This document shows positions 1 to 8,201 of a DNA stretch of 64,000 nt, piece by piece; the first letter of the stretch is position 1, and every line of letters begins with the position of its first letter. The DNA comes from an uncultured Dorea sp. (GTDB taxonomy: Bacteria > Bacillota_A > Clostridia > Lachnospirales > Lachnospiraceae), in the NCBI GenBank assembly GCA_910578865.1, contig CAJTRM010000001.1, positions 372,248 to 436,247 of the forward strand. The letters are read 5' to 3'. The position numbers were made by a program, and so were the translations under genes. The notes beneath the pieces are model-generated. The model made no database searches. It was not told where the DNA came from and saw only the letters and a list, made by a program, of their open reading frames with translations.

Positions 1-26
1 AGTAATAATTTCACTGTTAATGTCAT
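1..26 (-). CDS. ntpK: V-type ATPase subunit K (proteolipid), N-terminal fragment
   Basis: Only the first eight codons (MTLTVKLL) lie in the window; the rest is beyond the left edge. An ATG at 26-24 sits 9 bases after a GGAGG (complement of 36-40), directly downstream of the subunit I gene. In clostridial V-ATPase operons subunit I is followed by the membrane rotor proteolipid K, so the identity is inferred from gene order. The sequence shown is too short to confirm the family. Confidence 0.5.
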
Positions 27-54
27 GATTCATATCCTCCTTATATTTGGGTCA

Positions 55-1995
55 TTAATGTTCTTTTGTATGATGATTAAATGGCTTGAACTCTCTTCCG
101 CTTCCTTTATAGAACCGGCTGAATAATTCATAATATTCAAGCCTTAATACCTGAATTCCCACAACCAGGCCTTCAAGCAGGCAGACAAAAATATTTCCCG
201 CAATTACGCCGAGCCAATTGGGTGTTCCGCTCTCTGCCCCCGAGAGCATCAGCACTACCTCCATCATCGCCGCATGACTGACTGCGAATGCCCCGATCCG
301 GACATAGGACAGCGTATTGGAAAAATAACTCAGCATCGTCTCAAACAGTTCAAAGAAGCCCTGTACAAGAAACATGCCCTTGCCGCCCTCAATTTTCTTA
401 TGATTGTGCTGTACCAGATTGCCCAGAGGCTCCTTAAATACAAACATCAGAATCGGGATCCCAAGGAATATCGCCATCAGCGTATTTCCCGGAACTTTAT
501 GGCCCGTCATATAAAGAACCACCGTCAATACGAGAAAACCGTAAAATACCAGGCCGGCCACTCCGTTATGAGAAAACCACAGATTCTCCAGATCTTTCAT
601 CTTCACAGCGTTCGCGATCTGGAACAGCATAACCAGGATATTCAGTCCCATACCAAATGCAACGGCTACAATAAATACCGTATTAAGCTGACCGATAAAC
701 GGCAGATTGGTCATGGCCACCGCGGGCCTCAGCCACAGCGCCGGAAGTACATCCTCGAAGCCAAAAACACTTCCGAACATAAATCCGAAAAACATGGAAA
801 ATATCCCCGCTATAGATATGATCCCTGCAAGATTCATCTTTTTTGTCAGATACAGGATCCCTCCTAACGCAAACAGGCAGAATCCCTGCCCCACATCCCC
901 GAACATCGCCCCGAAGATAAAGGTATACGTCACCGCCACAAACACCGTGGGATCCAATTCATTGGTGGACGGAAGTCCATACATCCGGATAAACATTTCA
1001 AACGGCTTAAAGAATCTTGGATTCTTAAGCTGCGTCGGCGGCTCCCCGAAAAACTTTTCCCGGTTTTCTTCTACTACAATAAAGACCCGGTTATCATCTT
1101 TCGTCTCGTCAAGGAACTTCTGGACGTCTTCCTCGCCCATCCATCCGCACAGGATATAATAATCCTCCTTGTTGTCTCCTTCTTCAATCCTCGCCGCCAA
1201 CTTCCTCACGTCAAAAATATTGGACAGCTCTTCCAGACGCTTCCGTGCTCCCAGGAGCCTGGATGCGTTTTTATCCATAAGGCCTGCGGTTTCTTTATCA
1301 ATATTTTCTATTTCTGCCTGTGTATTTTCAATATCCTTTCTGAGATCCTCACAGGATTCCGCCGGTGTCCCGATATATTGTGTCGGCAGCGCGATCCGTT
1401 CAAAATGCAGGGAATTGAACACAGAATCAACCTTACTGACCTCCGGATTAGAGACAAAATATCCGCCGTACACATAATTTTCATTTCGTGCCCCTTCTAT
1501 AAATACCGCGTTAAGATCTTCAAACAGATACTTCTCAAGCCTTCTGTAATACTCCACGGCAATACGGCCGAAGCGCGCCTTCATATAACGGTAATGTGCC
1601 ACCTTATGCAGATCTATCTCAAGCGGACAGAATGGCTCCAGCACATTCAGCTTTTCTTTCAGGTCATCCAGTTTCTTTTTTAAGAGTTCCTTTTTCTCCT
1701 GAAGATCCAGATATTCATGGTTGATATCACGGATCAGGCTCATCATCTCCTCCTGCGTCATGATCACATCTGCATGAGCCTTCGTATCCTTGAGCAAAGC
1801 TGTAAACTGCTCTGCTTTTGCCAGCGGCTCCCTGTATGGATTCACTTCCACAAAAGGCTGGAGATTATCTGTAGTCTTTAACTCCGCCACTGCATTTTCA
1901 AGCTGCATCTCATATTTTGACAAATATTTGTCGCAGACACGGTCGATATCCACCCGTGGTCCGCTGATGCTTAAAAATTTCATTTTAACAATCAT
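55..1995 (-). CDS. ntpI: V-type ATP synthase subunit I
   Basis: Membrane stator subunit of the V/A-type ATPase, equivalent to the eukaryotic 'a' subunit, which forms the ion half-channels beside the K ring. The 646-aa product has a long charged, coiled-coil N-terminal half (for example LQEKKELLKKKLDDLKEKL) and a C-terminal half of about seven membrane segments beginning near residue 350. The family signature FIFGAMFGDVGQG is present, as is the late segment SYVRIGAFAVSHAA. I choose the ATG at 1995 rather than the upstream ATG at 2055: it has GGAGGG 8 bases ahead and overlaps the subunit C stop as ATGA, the usual sign of translational coupling. The longer start would bury 60 bases in subunit C. 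Confidence 0.95.
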   Translation of the reverse strand: MIVKMKFLSISGPRVDIDRVCDKYLSKYEMQLENAVAELKTTDNLQPFVEVNPYREPLAKAEQFTALLKDTKAHADVIMTQEEMMSLIRDINHEYLDLQEKKELLKKKLDDLKEKLNVLEPFCPLEIDLHKVAHYRYMKARFGRIAVEYYRRLEKYLFEDLNAVFIEGARNENYVYGGYFVSNPEVSKVDSVFNSLHFERIALPTQYIGTPAESCEDLRKDIENTQAEIENIDKETAGLMDKNASRLLGARKRLEELSNIFDVRKLAARIEEGDNKEDYYILCGWMGEEDVQKFLDETKDDNRVFIVVEENREKFFGEPPTQLKNPRFFKPFEMFIRMYGLPSTNELDPTVFVAVTYTFIFGAMFGDVGQGFCLFALGGILYLTKKMNLAGIISIAGIFSMFFGFMFGSVFGFEDVLPALWLRPAVAMTNLPFIGQLNTVFIVAVAFGMGLNILVMLFQIANAVKMKDLENLWFSHNGVAGLVFYGFLVLTVVLYMTGHKVPGNTLMAIFLGIPILMFVFKEPLGNLVQHNHKKIEGGKGMFLVQGFFELFETMLSYFSNTLSYVRIGAFAVSHAAMMEVVLMLSGAESGTPNWLGVIAGNIFVCLLEGLVVGIQVLRLEYYELFSRFYKGSGREFKPFNHHTKEH

Positions 1996-3041
1996 TGAAG
2001 CATCCCTCCTAAGTATACAAGCGTTTCTCTCTGTGTTAACCCATACCTGATACACTCAAGGACAGTTGTCAGCCTGTATAATTCTTCCTCTTTTAAAAAT
2101 AAGTACGTACTGACCGCTGCAATAGAATACGGATTTCTGCGCCTGTCTGACAGATACAGCTGCCTCAGGCATTCTTTGTACAACTGATCCAACGTCCTCT
2201 TCTCGCCGGTATAGTGGTATCTCCTTGCGTAATATGTAGTTTTTATCTGATTTTCAAACTGCTCGACGGTGGGCGCCTCCACAAGCGCTTTAAATTCCTC
2301 CACACTCAGCCGGTAGTGGATCGGTATCGTCAGCGAATAGATATCCGGGGGAACCATATGGTAATACTTCTTTGCCCTGTATATCCACTGCAGATTCAGA
2401 AGATCGATCTTTGTACCGCAGTCGCGGGTAAAAAGCTCCAACTCCTTTTTCTTCAGATTCCGCCTCTGTTTTCTCCACATGACCGAAAAATAATATAGAT
2501 CCAGAGCAAGATCATAATCAAAAAGCGTACCCTCACCGGATTCCCTGATCCTGCTGAGGGGCTCATAATACTCCGTTCCCTTCAGACTATCCACCAGCTC
2601 ATCAGCCGTTCTTGATGTGATCATTTTATCAATCGAAAGCTGCGAATACCGGTCAAAAAACTCTTTTTTGTAATCCAGGTCAAAGGGTTTGTCATAATGA
2701 TTAAAAACAATCCTCATACAGTAGTTAATCAGATCCACCTCATACCGCTTCCAGTACACCTTCAGGAATTTCTTCTGCTCCATCCCCGCAAACCGGTACA
2801 TTTTCGCCCAGTCGTCAAACAGAGACTGGTACAGGACCTTCTCAATATTTCCCCTGTGGTAAAGAGATGCATCCAGCTTGTTTATATAGCCCGCATAGGC
2901 CTGCTTCTCCTTCAGATATTCAATTGCCTGAGGCACACTGCCAAGGCCGGCTATATTTTCAAAATCCTGATCTGTAAGAAGCTTTGCCTGCATAGCCCGG
3001 ATCTTCGTGACAATCCCACTATAAGACATAACATTACCCAT
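1992..3041 (-). CDS. ntpC: V-type ATP synthase subunit C (AC39 family)
   Basis: Central-stalk cap that docks the V1 rotor on the membrane K ring. The 349-aa product matches the AC39 family in length and in its start (SYSGIVTKIRAMQAKLLTDQDFENIAGL), with the typical YxxR-rich all-helical body and a C-terminal segment close to SIAAVSTYLFLKEEELYRLTTVLECIRYGL. The gene lies 4 bases after subunit G/H and overlaps subunit I by the tetranucleotide ATGA. An alternative start is the in-frame ATG four codons in (MSYSG). Confidence 0.93.
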   Translation of the reverse strand: MGNVMSYSGIVTKIRAMQAKLLTDQDFENIAGLGSVPQAIEYLKEKQAYAGYINKLDASLYHRGNIEKVLYQSLFDDWAKMYRFAGMEQKKFLKVYWKRYEVDLINYCMRIVFNHYDKPFDLDYKKEFFDRYSQLSIDKMITSRTADELVDSLKGTEYYEPLSRIRESGEGTLFDYDLALDLYYFSVMWRKQRRNLKKKELELFTRDCGTKIDLLNLQWIYRAKKYYHMVPPDIYSLTIPIHYRLSVEEFKALVEAPTVEQFENQIKTTYYARRYHYTGEKRTLDQLYKECLRQLYLSDRRRNPYSIAAVSTYLFLKEEELYRLTTVLECIRYGLTQRETLVYLGGMLQ

Positions 3042-3045
3042 GTTT

Positions 3046-3357
3046 TTACACCTCTATTATATGCTTCACAATCTCTCTGGCGTAGGTCTCATGTTTCTCT
3101 TCATATTCTTTCTGCAGATTATCAAGCATCGAATGATTTTTCTGCCTCTGCTCACTCAGGATCTGGTCCATCTTTTCCTGAGCCTCTGTGCGGATCTCCG
3201 ACAGCTTTTCCTGGGTCTTCGCCTCCAGTTCCTGATCAAACTGATCACGCTCTGCCTGGATCCTTTTTTCAATCTCACGTTTTTCTTGTTCGGCACGTTC
3301 CACGATTGCTTCTGCCGTAGCCTCAATCTCCGCTAACTGGTCAATTACAGAATCCAT
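3046..3357 (-). CDS. V-type ATPase subunit G/H-like peripheral stalk protein
   Basis: A 103-aa, almost wholly charged helical protein (repeats of E, K, R, Q; no hydrophobic segment), as expected for the coiled-coil peripheral stalk subunit (AhaH / subunit G) that braces V1 against the membrane sector. It is the first gene of the operon in this window, with GGAGG just upstream (complement of about 3365-3369) and about 240 bases of non-coding sequence before trmB. Identity rests on composition, size and position, because coiled-coil proteins carry few diagnostic residues. Confidence 0.8.
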   Translation of the reverse strand: MDSVIDQLAEIEATAEAIVERAEQEKREIEKRIQAERDQFDQELEAKTQEKLSEIRTEAQEKMDQILSEQRQKNHSMLDNLQKEYEEKHETYAREIVKHIIEV

Positions 3358-3597
3358 AAATATCCTCCACTTCTACCAAAATTCAAGTTATTTACAGCTT
3401 ATTTTTATCTCATTTTTATCTATGTATCATAATACACCGATTTTTAAAAAAATCTATAGTAAATTTGTTCAAAAGTTCGTGGTTTCACAATATATTTTTA
3501 ACACTTTTTACACATTTTTTATAATTTGACTTTTTGTCTTCCAAAAGCTAAACTAAAAAGTGCTCAATCGTCACATTTCAAAGGAAAGGATTACCAT

Positions 3598-4290
3598 ATG
3601 AGACTAAGAAATATCCCACGCGCCGAAGGCGTCCTTGCACAATCTCCCCTTGTAATAAAAGAAGAGGCTTCTTACAAAGGAAGATGGCAGGATAGCATAT
3701 TCAGAAATCATCATCCCATCCATATAGAAGTAGGTATGGGGAAAGGACAATTTATCCTTGCACTCGCGCAGCGTCATCCCGAGATCAATTATATCGGCAT
3801 AGAACGTTATTCCAGCGTCCTCCTGCGCGCCGTTGAAAAAACAGAAGAGTATCAGACCTCCCCCGACCGGGATACCCTTCCTCATAACCTCCGGTTTATC
3901 TGTATGGATGCGGCACAGCTCCCGGACGTCTTCGCCCCTCAGGAAGTCGCAAGGATCTATCTTAATTTTTCTGACCCCTGGCCAAAGGCAAAGCATGCAA
4001 GAAGGCGGCTTACCTCCGGAGAATATTTCGACAGGTACAGCCGGATTCTGTCTCAGGACGGCCAGGTAGAATTTAAGACAGACAACCGGGCGCTGTTTGA
4101 TTTTTCCGTGGACCAGCTTGAGGGCTCCGATACCTGGAGCATGGCCGCCTGCACTTATGACCTTCACAATGACGCATCCATGAATGAAGGAAATATTATG
4201 ACCGAATACGAAGAAAAATTTTCTTCCATGAACAATCCCATCTGCAAATTGATAGCAAAAAGACAATCTGTCCATGCTGTGTGCATATAA
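3598..4290 (+). CDS. trmB: tRNA (guanine-N7-)-methyltransferase
   Basis: Methylates G46 of tRNA with S-adenosylmethionine. The 230-aa product has the SAM-binding start HIEVGMGKGQFILALA, the YIGIERY strand and the TrmB motif LNFSDPWPKAKHARRRL, and ends with TEYEEKFSSMNNPICKLIA, the family C-terminus. The start is the ATG at 3598 (MRLRNIPRAEG), preceded by AAAGGAAAGGA; an in-frame ATG at 3526 has no ribosome site. The gene diverges from the V-ATPase operon and probably leads a short unit with the two genes that follow. Confidence 0.95.
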   Translation: MRLRNIPRAEGVLAQSPLVIKEEASYKGRWQDSIFRNHHPIHIEVGMGKGQFILALAQRHPEINYIGIERYSSVLLRAVEKTEEYQTSPDRDTLPHNLRFICMDAAQLPDVFAPQEVARIYLNFSDPWPKAKHARRRLTSGEYFDRYSRILSQDGQVEFKTDNRALFDFSVDQLEGSDTWSMAACTYDLHNDASMNEGNIMTEYEEKFSSMNNPICKLIAKRQSVHAVCI

Positions 4291-4323
4291 TAATAATGAA
4301 AATTTTTGTCCCGGAGGATGCAA

Positions 4324-4476
4324 ATGGGAAGAAAAAGGAACCGTAACTTCACGCAGCGGATCTGTGCAATGACCTACCGCAAAAAAGGGCTGGGCTGCTT
4401 TCTGTCCTGCCTCGTCAAATCCATGAAAGAGGTTTACAGCATCTTAAACCTGGATGCAGACTGCCGGACAAAGTAA
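4324..4476 (+). CDS. Unknown 50-aa basic protein
   Basis: A 50-codon ORF begins at ATG 4324 with GGAGG at 4313-4317, and its stop is followed 16 bases later by the start of the thioredoxin-like gene. The protein is basic at the N-terminus (MGRKRNRNF), contains four cysteines (in RICAM, GCFLSC and DCRTK) and a short amphipathic stretch ending in YSILNLD. I do not recognise it. Tight spacing between trmB and the thioredoxin-like gene, each with a good ribosome site, argues that it is translated. The cysteines next to a thioredoxin could mean a redox or metal partner, but that is speculation. Confidence 0.6.
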   Translation: MGRKRNRNFTQRICAMTYRKKGLGCFLSCLVKSMKEVYSILNLDADCRTK

Positions 4477-4491
4477 TGGAGGCGACAAGCC

Positions 4492-4815
4492 ATGCTACAT
4501 GTAACGACTAATAGTTTCGAGAAGGAAGTAACCGACAGCCCCATTCCTGTCCTCGTCATGTTCCATGCTCTGTGGTGCAGTAAGTGTGCTATGATGAGGC
4601 CGATCGTGGAAGACGTCGCAATGCGTTATGAAGGACGGTACCGGTTCTGTGAGGTAGAGATCGAGGAATCTCCTAATCTGGCCGATGAATTTGAGGCAGA
4701 CATCGTCCCTGCATTTGCACTGTTTCATAACGGCACCCTGCTGGCCTTTTTCAGCGGTCTTTTGGATGAGACAGTCCTCGAGGCGCGGCTCAATGAAATC
4801 TTCAGAAATTGTTAA
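4492..4815 (+). CDS. Thioredoxin-like protein
   Basis: A 107-aa thioredoxin-fold protein. The redox motif WCSKC sits near residues 29-33 in FHALWCSKCAMMRPIVEDVA, followed by the cis-proline segment IVPAFALFHNGTLLAFFSG. The active-site pair is CxxC with S-K between the cysteines, unlike the CGPC of classical thioredoxin, so its partner or redox potential may differ. GGAGG is 9 bases upstream (4478-4482). It follows the 50-aa unknown gene and precedes the DUF1002 gene, which has its own promoter-like region. Confidence 0.88.
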   Translation: MLHVTTNSFEKEVTDSPIPVLVMFHALWCSKCAMMRPIVEDVAMRYEGRYRFCEVEIEESPNLADEFEADIVPAFALFHNGTLLAFFSGLLDETVLEARLNEIFRNC

Positions 4816-4821
4816 GGCATA

Positions 4822-4855
4822 ATTTATTTGCAAATAAATATGTATATGTTATATT
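4822..4855 (+). promoter_or_regulatory. Promoter with 18-bp palindrome over the -35
   Basis: ATTTATTTGCAAATAAAT (4822-4839) is a perfect palindrome. Its centre TTTGCA (4827-4832) lies 17 bases before TATATT (4850-4855), so it overlaps a plausible -35. This suggests repressor control of the DUF1002 gene. Inferred from sequence only. Confidence 0.45.
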
Positions 4856-4894
4856 AGGATAGAACAAACTTCAAAATACAGAGATAAAGGAGGA

Positions 4895-4918
4895 ATGGTG
4901 AAAACACCTGCACTATGA
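4895..4918 (+). CDS. Possible 7-codon leader peptide overlapping the DUF1002 start
   Basis: The strong ribosome site AAAGGAGG (4886-4893) is 21 bases from the DUF1002 ATG at 4915, too far for normal use. It is instead placed for an ATG/GTG pair at 4895-4900 that opens MVKTPAL and stops with TGA at 4916-4918, overlapping the next ATG as ATGA. Ribosomes finishing the leader could re-initiate on the main gene. The ATG is 1 base and the GTG 4 bases from GGAGG, so the GTG is the more usable start. Confidence 0.35.
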   Translation: MVKTPAL

Positions 4919-6108
4919 AAAAGTTTAAAAAAATTATACCGTTTATTATGATACTTTCCGCAGCTTTTGCAAACCTGCCGATGGTGGCAAAAGCAGACAG
5001 TTCCAAGGTCGTTACGCTGGGCGCCAACCTTTCTGACGAACAGAAAAGCTCCATGTATGAATATTTCGGAACAAGCGCAGATAAGGTGGAGACTATCGAA
5101 GTAACCAACGCCGATGAAAGAAAATATATGGAAGGCATTGCCACAGAAGCGCAGATTGGAACACGGACTTTCAGCTGCTCTTATGTAGAACCCACAGAGA
5201 GCGGCGGGATTCAGGTAAAAACCGCAAATCTCACCTTCGTGACCAGCTCTATGATCGCCAGTACATTGATGACCTCAGGAGTAGAAAACTGCAATGTTGT
5301 TGCGGCATCACCGATCGAGGTCTCCGGCACCGGCGCGCTGACCGGCATTATGATGGCATACGAAACCGCCAGCGGCGAGGAACTGGACGAAGGACAGAAA
5401 GCTGCTGCCACCGAAGAGCTTGTCACCACCGGTGAGCTGGCAGATTCGATCGGCCAGCAGGAAGCTACCGACTTAATGAATGACATCAAGCAGGATGTCA
5501 TTGAAAACGATCTGTCTGAAGAGGGCGAGATCACCGACGCTGTAAATAAAGCGGCCGGCAGCTTAAATGTTACCCTCACCGACGATCAGATCGATAAGAT
5601 CGTAGCCCTGATGCAGAAGATTGCAGAGTACGATTATGACGTGAAGTCTCTGAAAGATACCCTCGAAAATCTGGAGGGCAAAACAGAAGGATTCTTCACA
5701 AAGATCTGGAACTCCATTAAGGGATTCTTTGGCGGCGGCAGCGACGACGGAGGTATCCTCAACAACACGAACGAAGATATCCTCGGCAGCAACATTGTCA
5801 CCGACAGTACCCTGGATGATATCAAAGAAAAAGTGGAAAATGCCGATACCGAAGGCTGGTGGGATAAAGTCGTGAATTTCTTTAAGAACCTTTTTGGCGG
5901 CGGAGACGATGATTCCGACGACGCAGAAGAAACTTCTTCCACGGAAGAGGACAGCAGCTCCGACAACAGCAGCGCCCCGGCAGAGGGTGATTCCGGCGAG
6001 GACGATACCTCCGGCGGAGACGACGATACTTCCGGCGATGATACAGAAGACACTGCTTCACCGGAAGACGCCGAAAACGATGATACCTCCGGCGAGACTC
6101 AGGAATAG
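4915..6108 (+). CDS. Secreted DUF1002 family protein
   Basis: A 397-aa exported protein. The signal peptide is MKKFKKIIPFIMILSAAFANL with a likely cut after MVAKA. The DUF1002 core spans about residues 30-250 (VTLGANLSDEQKSSMYEYFG, the duplicated Asp/Glu-rich middle, and LTDDQIDKIVALMQKIAEYDYDV). Two similar amphipathic segments follow, each with a glycine tail (FFTKIWNSIKGFFGGG and WWDKVVNFFKNLFGGG). The last 70 residues are acidic Asp/Ser/Glu/Thr low complexity, probably a wall-spanning or displayed tail. The function of DUF1002 is unknown. A short leader ORF and a palindromic promoter lie upstream. Confidence 0.85.
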   Translation: MKKFKKIIPFIMILSAAFANLPMVAKADSSKVVTLGANLSDEQKSSMYEYFGTSADKVETIEVTNADERKYMEGIATEAQIGTRTFSCSYVEPTESGGIQVKTANLTFVTSSMIASTLMTSGVENCNVVAASPIEVSGTGALTGIMMAYETASGEELDEGQKAAATEELVTTGELADSIGQQEATDLMNDIKQDVIENDLSEEGEITDAVNKAAGSLNVTLTDDQIDKIVALMQKIAEYDYDVKSLKDTLENLEGKTEGFFTKIWNSIKGFFGGGSDDGGILNNTNEDILGSNIVTDSTLDDIKEKVENADTEGWWDKVVNFFKNLFGGGDDDSDDAEETSSTEEDSSSDNSSAPAEGDSGEDDTSGGDDDTSGDDTEDTASPEDAENDDTSGETQE

Positions 6109-6120
6109 AATAACAAACAA

Positions 6121-6166
6121 AAAGATCCGGGGTGTGAATGGATAACCATTCACACCCCGGATCTTT
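6121..6166. terminator. Bidirectional terminator, perfect 21-bp stem
   Basis: Arms 6121-6141 and 6146-6166 are exact complements with a 4-base ATAA loop. The minus-strand side is followed by TTTTTGTTTG, and the plus side continues CTTTGCTGTTTC. It separates the convergent DUF1002 and glgB genes and can serve both. Confidence 0.9.
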
Positions 6167-6182
6167 GCTGTTTCATCTGTCT

Positions 6183-8093
6183 CTAAAATTCAAACACTGC
6201 TACTCCATATGGCTTCAGGCTGTAGGCAAATGAATACGGCCTTCCGTCGCATTCCTGTGCTGTGGCCTTGTACACCAGCGGTCTCTCCTCACCTGTTCCG
6301 CCGTACTTCTCCTCATCACTGTTCAGGATCAGTTTATACTGTTTCCTCCTCGGAACACCGACACGATAATCCTCTCTCTCCATAGGAGTAAAGTTGCACA
6401 CAAACAGAAGATTCTTCTTACCGTCTTTTGAGTGCCTCATAAAACTAAAAATACTTCTGTAGGCATCATCTGCATTGATCCACTCAAAGCCTTCCCAGGA
6501 GCCGTCCATCTCATACAGGGCTTTCTTCCGCTTATAAAGATGAAGAAGATCCCGCATCCAGTTCTGGATTGCCTGATGTTCCTTCTCGGCCAGAAGATAC
6601 CAGTCAAGCTCCCGCTCCTCGCTCCATTCACGAAGCTGTGCAAACTCCTGTCCCATAAACAACAGCTTCTTTCCGACATGCCCCATCATAAATGCATATC
6701 CGACCTTCAGGTTTGCAAACTTGTCAAATCCAAGCCCAGGCATTTTATTTAACATTGAGCATTTCAGATGTACCACCTCATCGTGGGACAGTACAAGAAT
6801 ATAATTCTCGCTGTATGCATAACTCATCGCAAAAGTCATCAGGTTATGATTATCCTTACGGAAATACGGATCAAGCTTCATATATTCTGTAAAGTCATGC
6901 ATCCAGCCCATATTCCATTTCAGGCTGAAGCCAAGGCCGTCATCTTCCACATCCCCTGTAACCTTCGGCCACGCAGTTGATTCCTCGGCAATCATTACAG
7001 CCCCCGGGTTTCTGCCCAGTATCACGGAGTTCAGGTGCTTAAAGAAATCAATAGCCTCCAGGTTCTCATGTCCGCCATATTTATTAGGAATCCACTGGCC
7101 CGCCTGCTTGCCGTAATCAAGATAAAGAATAGATGCAACAGCATCCACACGGAGACCGTCTATGTGGAAGTATTCAATCCAGAACAAAGCATTTGAAATT
7201 AAAAAGTTCCTTACCTCACTCTTCCCAAAGTCAAAAATCTTTGTCCCCCAGTCCGGATGCTCCCCCTGCCTTGGATCTGCATACTCAAAGGTAGGTGTCC
7301 CGTCAAAATCAGCCAGTCCGTGAGCATCACGCGGAAAATGTGCAGGTACCCAGTCAAGGATGACGCCGATCTTATTCTGATGGAGATAATTCACCATCCA
7401 TGCGAAATCCTCCGGTGTCCCATATCTGGAAGTAGGAGCAAAATACCCGGTAACCTGATATCCCCAGGAACCGTCAAACGGGTGCTCTGCAATACCAATA
7501 ATCTCAATATGAGTATACCCCATATCCTTCACATATTTTGCAATCTCTTTTCCGAATTCACGGTAAGTATAGAAGCCCTCGTCCTCCCGTCCCACATGGC
7601 GCTTCCAGGATCCGATCTGAACCTCGTAAACCGACATAGGCTCTTTCTTATGATCCCATGTCTTTCTGTTCTCCATCCACTTCTGATCCGTCCATTTAAG
7701 GCTGCTGATATCTGCCACCCTTGATGCGGTTCCCGGCCGTACTTCTGCGTAATTCGCAAACGGATCTGCCTTAAAAATGTATTCATGTCTGTAAGTCTCA
7801 ATACAGTACTTATACATTGCATGTTCTTCTACATCCGGGATAAAACAAGTATAGATCCCTAAAGGCTCTTCCCTCTCCATTGGATTTGCCTCCATATCCC
7901 ATCCGTTAAAGTCCCCCACTACAGACACTGACACTGCATGAGGCGCCCATACAGCAAAATAGACCCCCTCTCTCTTTCCGTTTTTCACTCTGTGGGAGCC
8001 CAGTTTCTTATAGATCTCATAGTGATTTCCCTGTCCGAAAAGATACTGGTCAAGTTCTCCGATTTCATATGATTTCTTTCTTTTTTTTACCAT
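6183..8093 (-). CDS. glgB: 1,4-alpha-glucan branching enzyme
   Basis: Forms alpha-1,6 branches in glycogen (GH13). The 636-aa protein has an N-terminal CBM48 region (YFAVWAPHAVSVSVVGDFNGWD), then the (beta/alpha)8 barrel with region II GLRVDAVASILYLDYG (nucleophile Asp), region III MIAEEST (acid/base Glu) and region IV LVLSHDEVVH. A C-terminal all-beta domain ends LKPYGVAVFEF. No other glycogen gene is adjacent, so it appears unlinked from any glg operon. AAGGTGGAG precedes the start. Confidence 0.96.
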   Translation of the reverse strand: MVKKRKKSYEIGELDQYLFGQGNHYEIYKKLGSHRVKNGKREGVYFAVWAPHAVSVSVVGDFNGWDMEANPMEREEPLGIYTCFIPDVEEHAMYKYCIETYRHEYIFKADPFANYAEVRPGTASRVADISSLKWTDQKWMENRKTWDHKKEPMSVYEVQIGSWKRHVGREDEGFYTYREFGKEIAKYVKDMGYTHIEIIGIAEHPFDGSWGYQVTGYFAPTSRYGTPEDFAWMVNYLHQNKIGVILDWVPAHFPRDAHGLADFDGTPTFEYADPRQGEHPDWGTKIFDFGKSEVRNFLISNALFWIEYFHIDGLRVDAVASILYLDYGKQAGQWIPNKYGGHENLEAIDFFKHLNSVILGRNPGAVMIAEESTAWPKVTGDVEDDGLGFSLKWNMGWMHDFTEYMKLDPYFRKDNHNLMTFAMSYAYSENYILVLSHDEVVHLKCSMLNKMPGLGFDKFANLKVGYAFMMGHVGKKLLFMGQEFAQLREWSEERELDWYLLAEKEHQAIQNWMRDLLHLYKRKKALYEMDGSWEGFEWINADDAYRSIFSFMRHSKDGKKNLLFVCNFTPMEREDYRVGVPRRKQYKLILNSDEEKYGGTGEERPLVYKATAQECDGRPYSFAYSLKPYGVAVFEF

Positions 8094-8162
8094 ATCTCCA
8101 CCTTCTTACACTCCAATATAATAATATCCTAATTATACTTTACATTAGCAGAAAAAGAAAGA

Positions 8163-8189
8163 GTTTTGACAAATCTTATCTGTCAAAAC
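8163..8189 (-). terminator. Terminator of the TPR/acidic ATPase gene
   Basis: On the minus strand GTTTTGACA and TGTCAAAAC pair around a 9-base loop, followed by TCTTTCTTTTTC. It lies 13 bases past the gene's stop codon. Confidence 0.75.
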
Positions 8190-8201
8190 CCCCTCTTTTT
8201 C

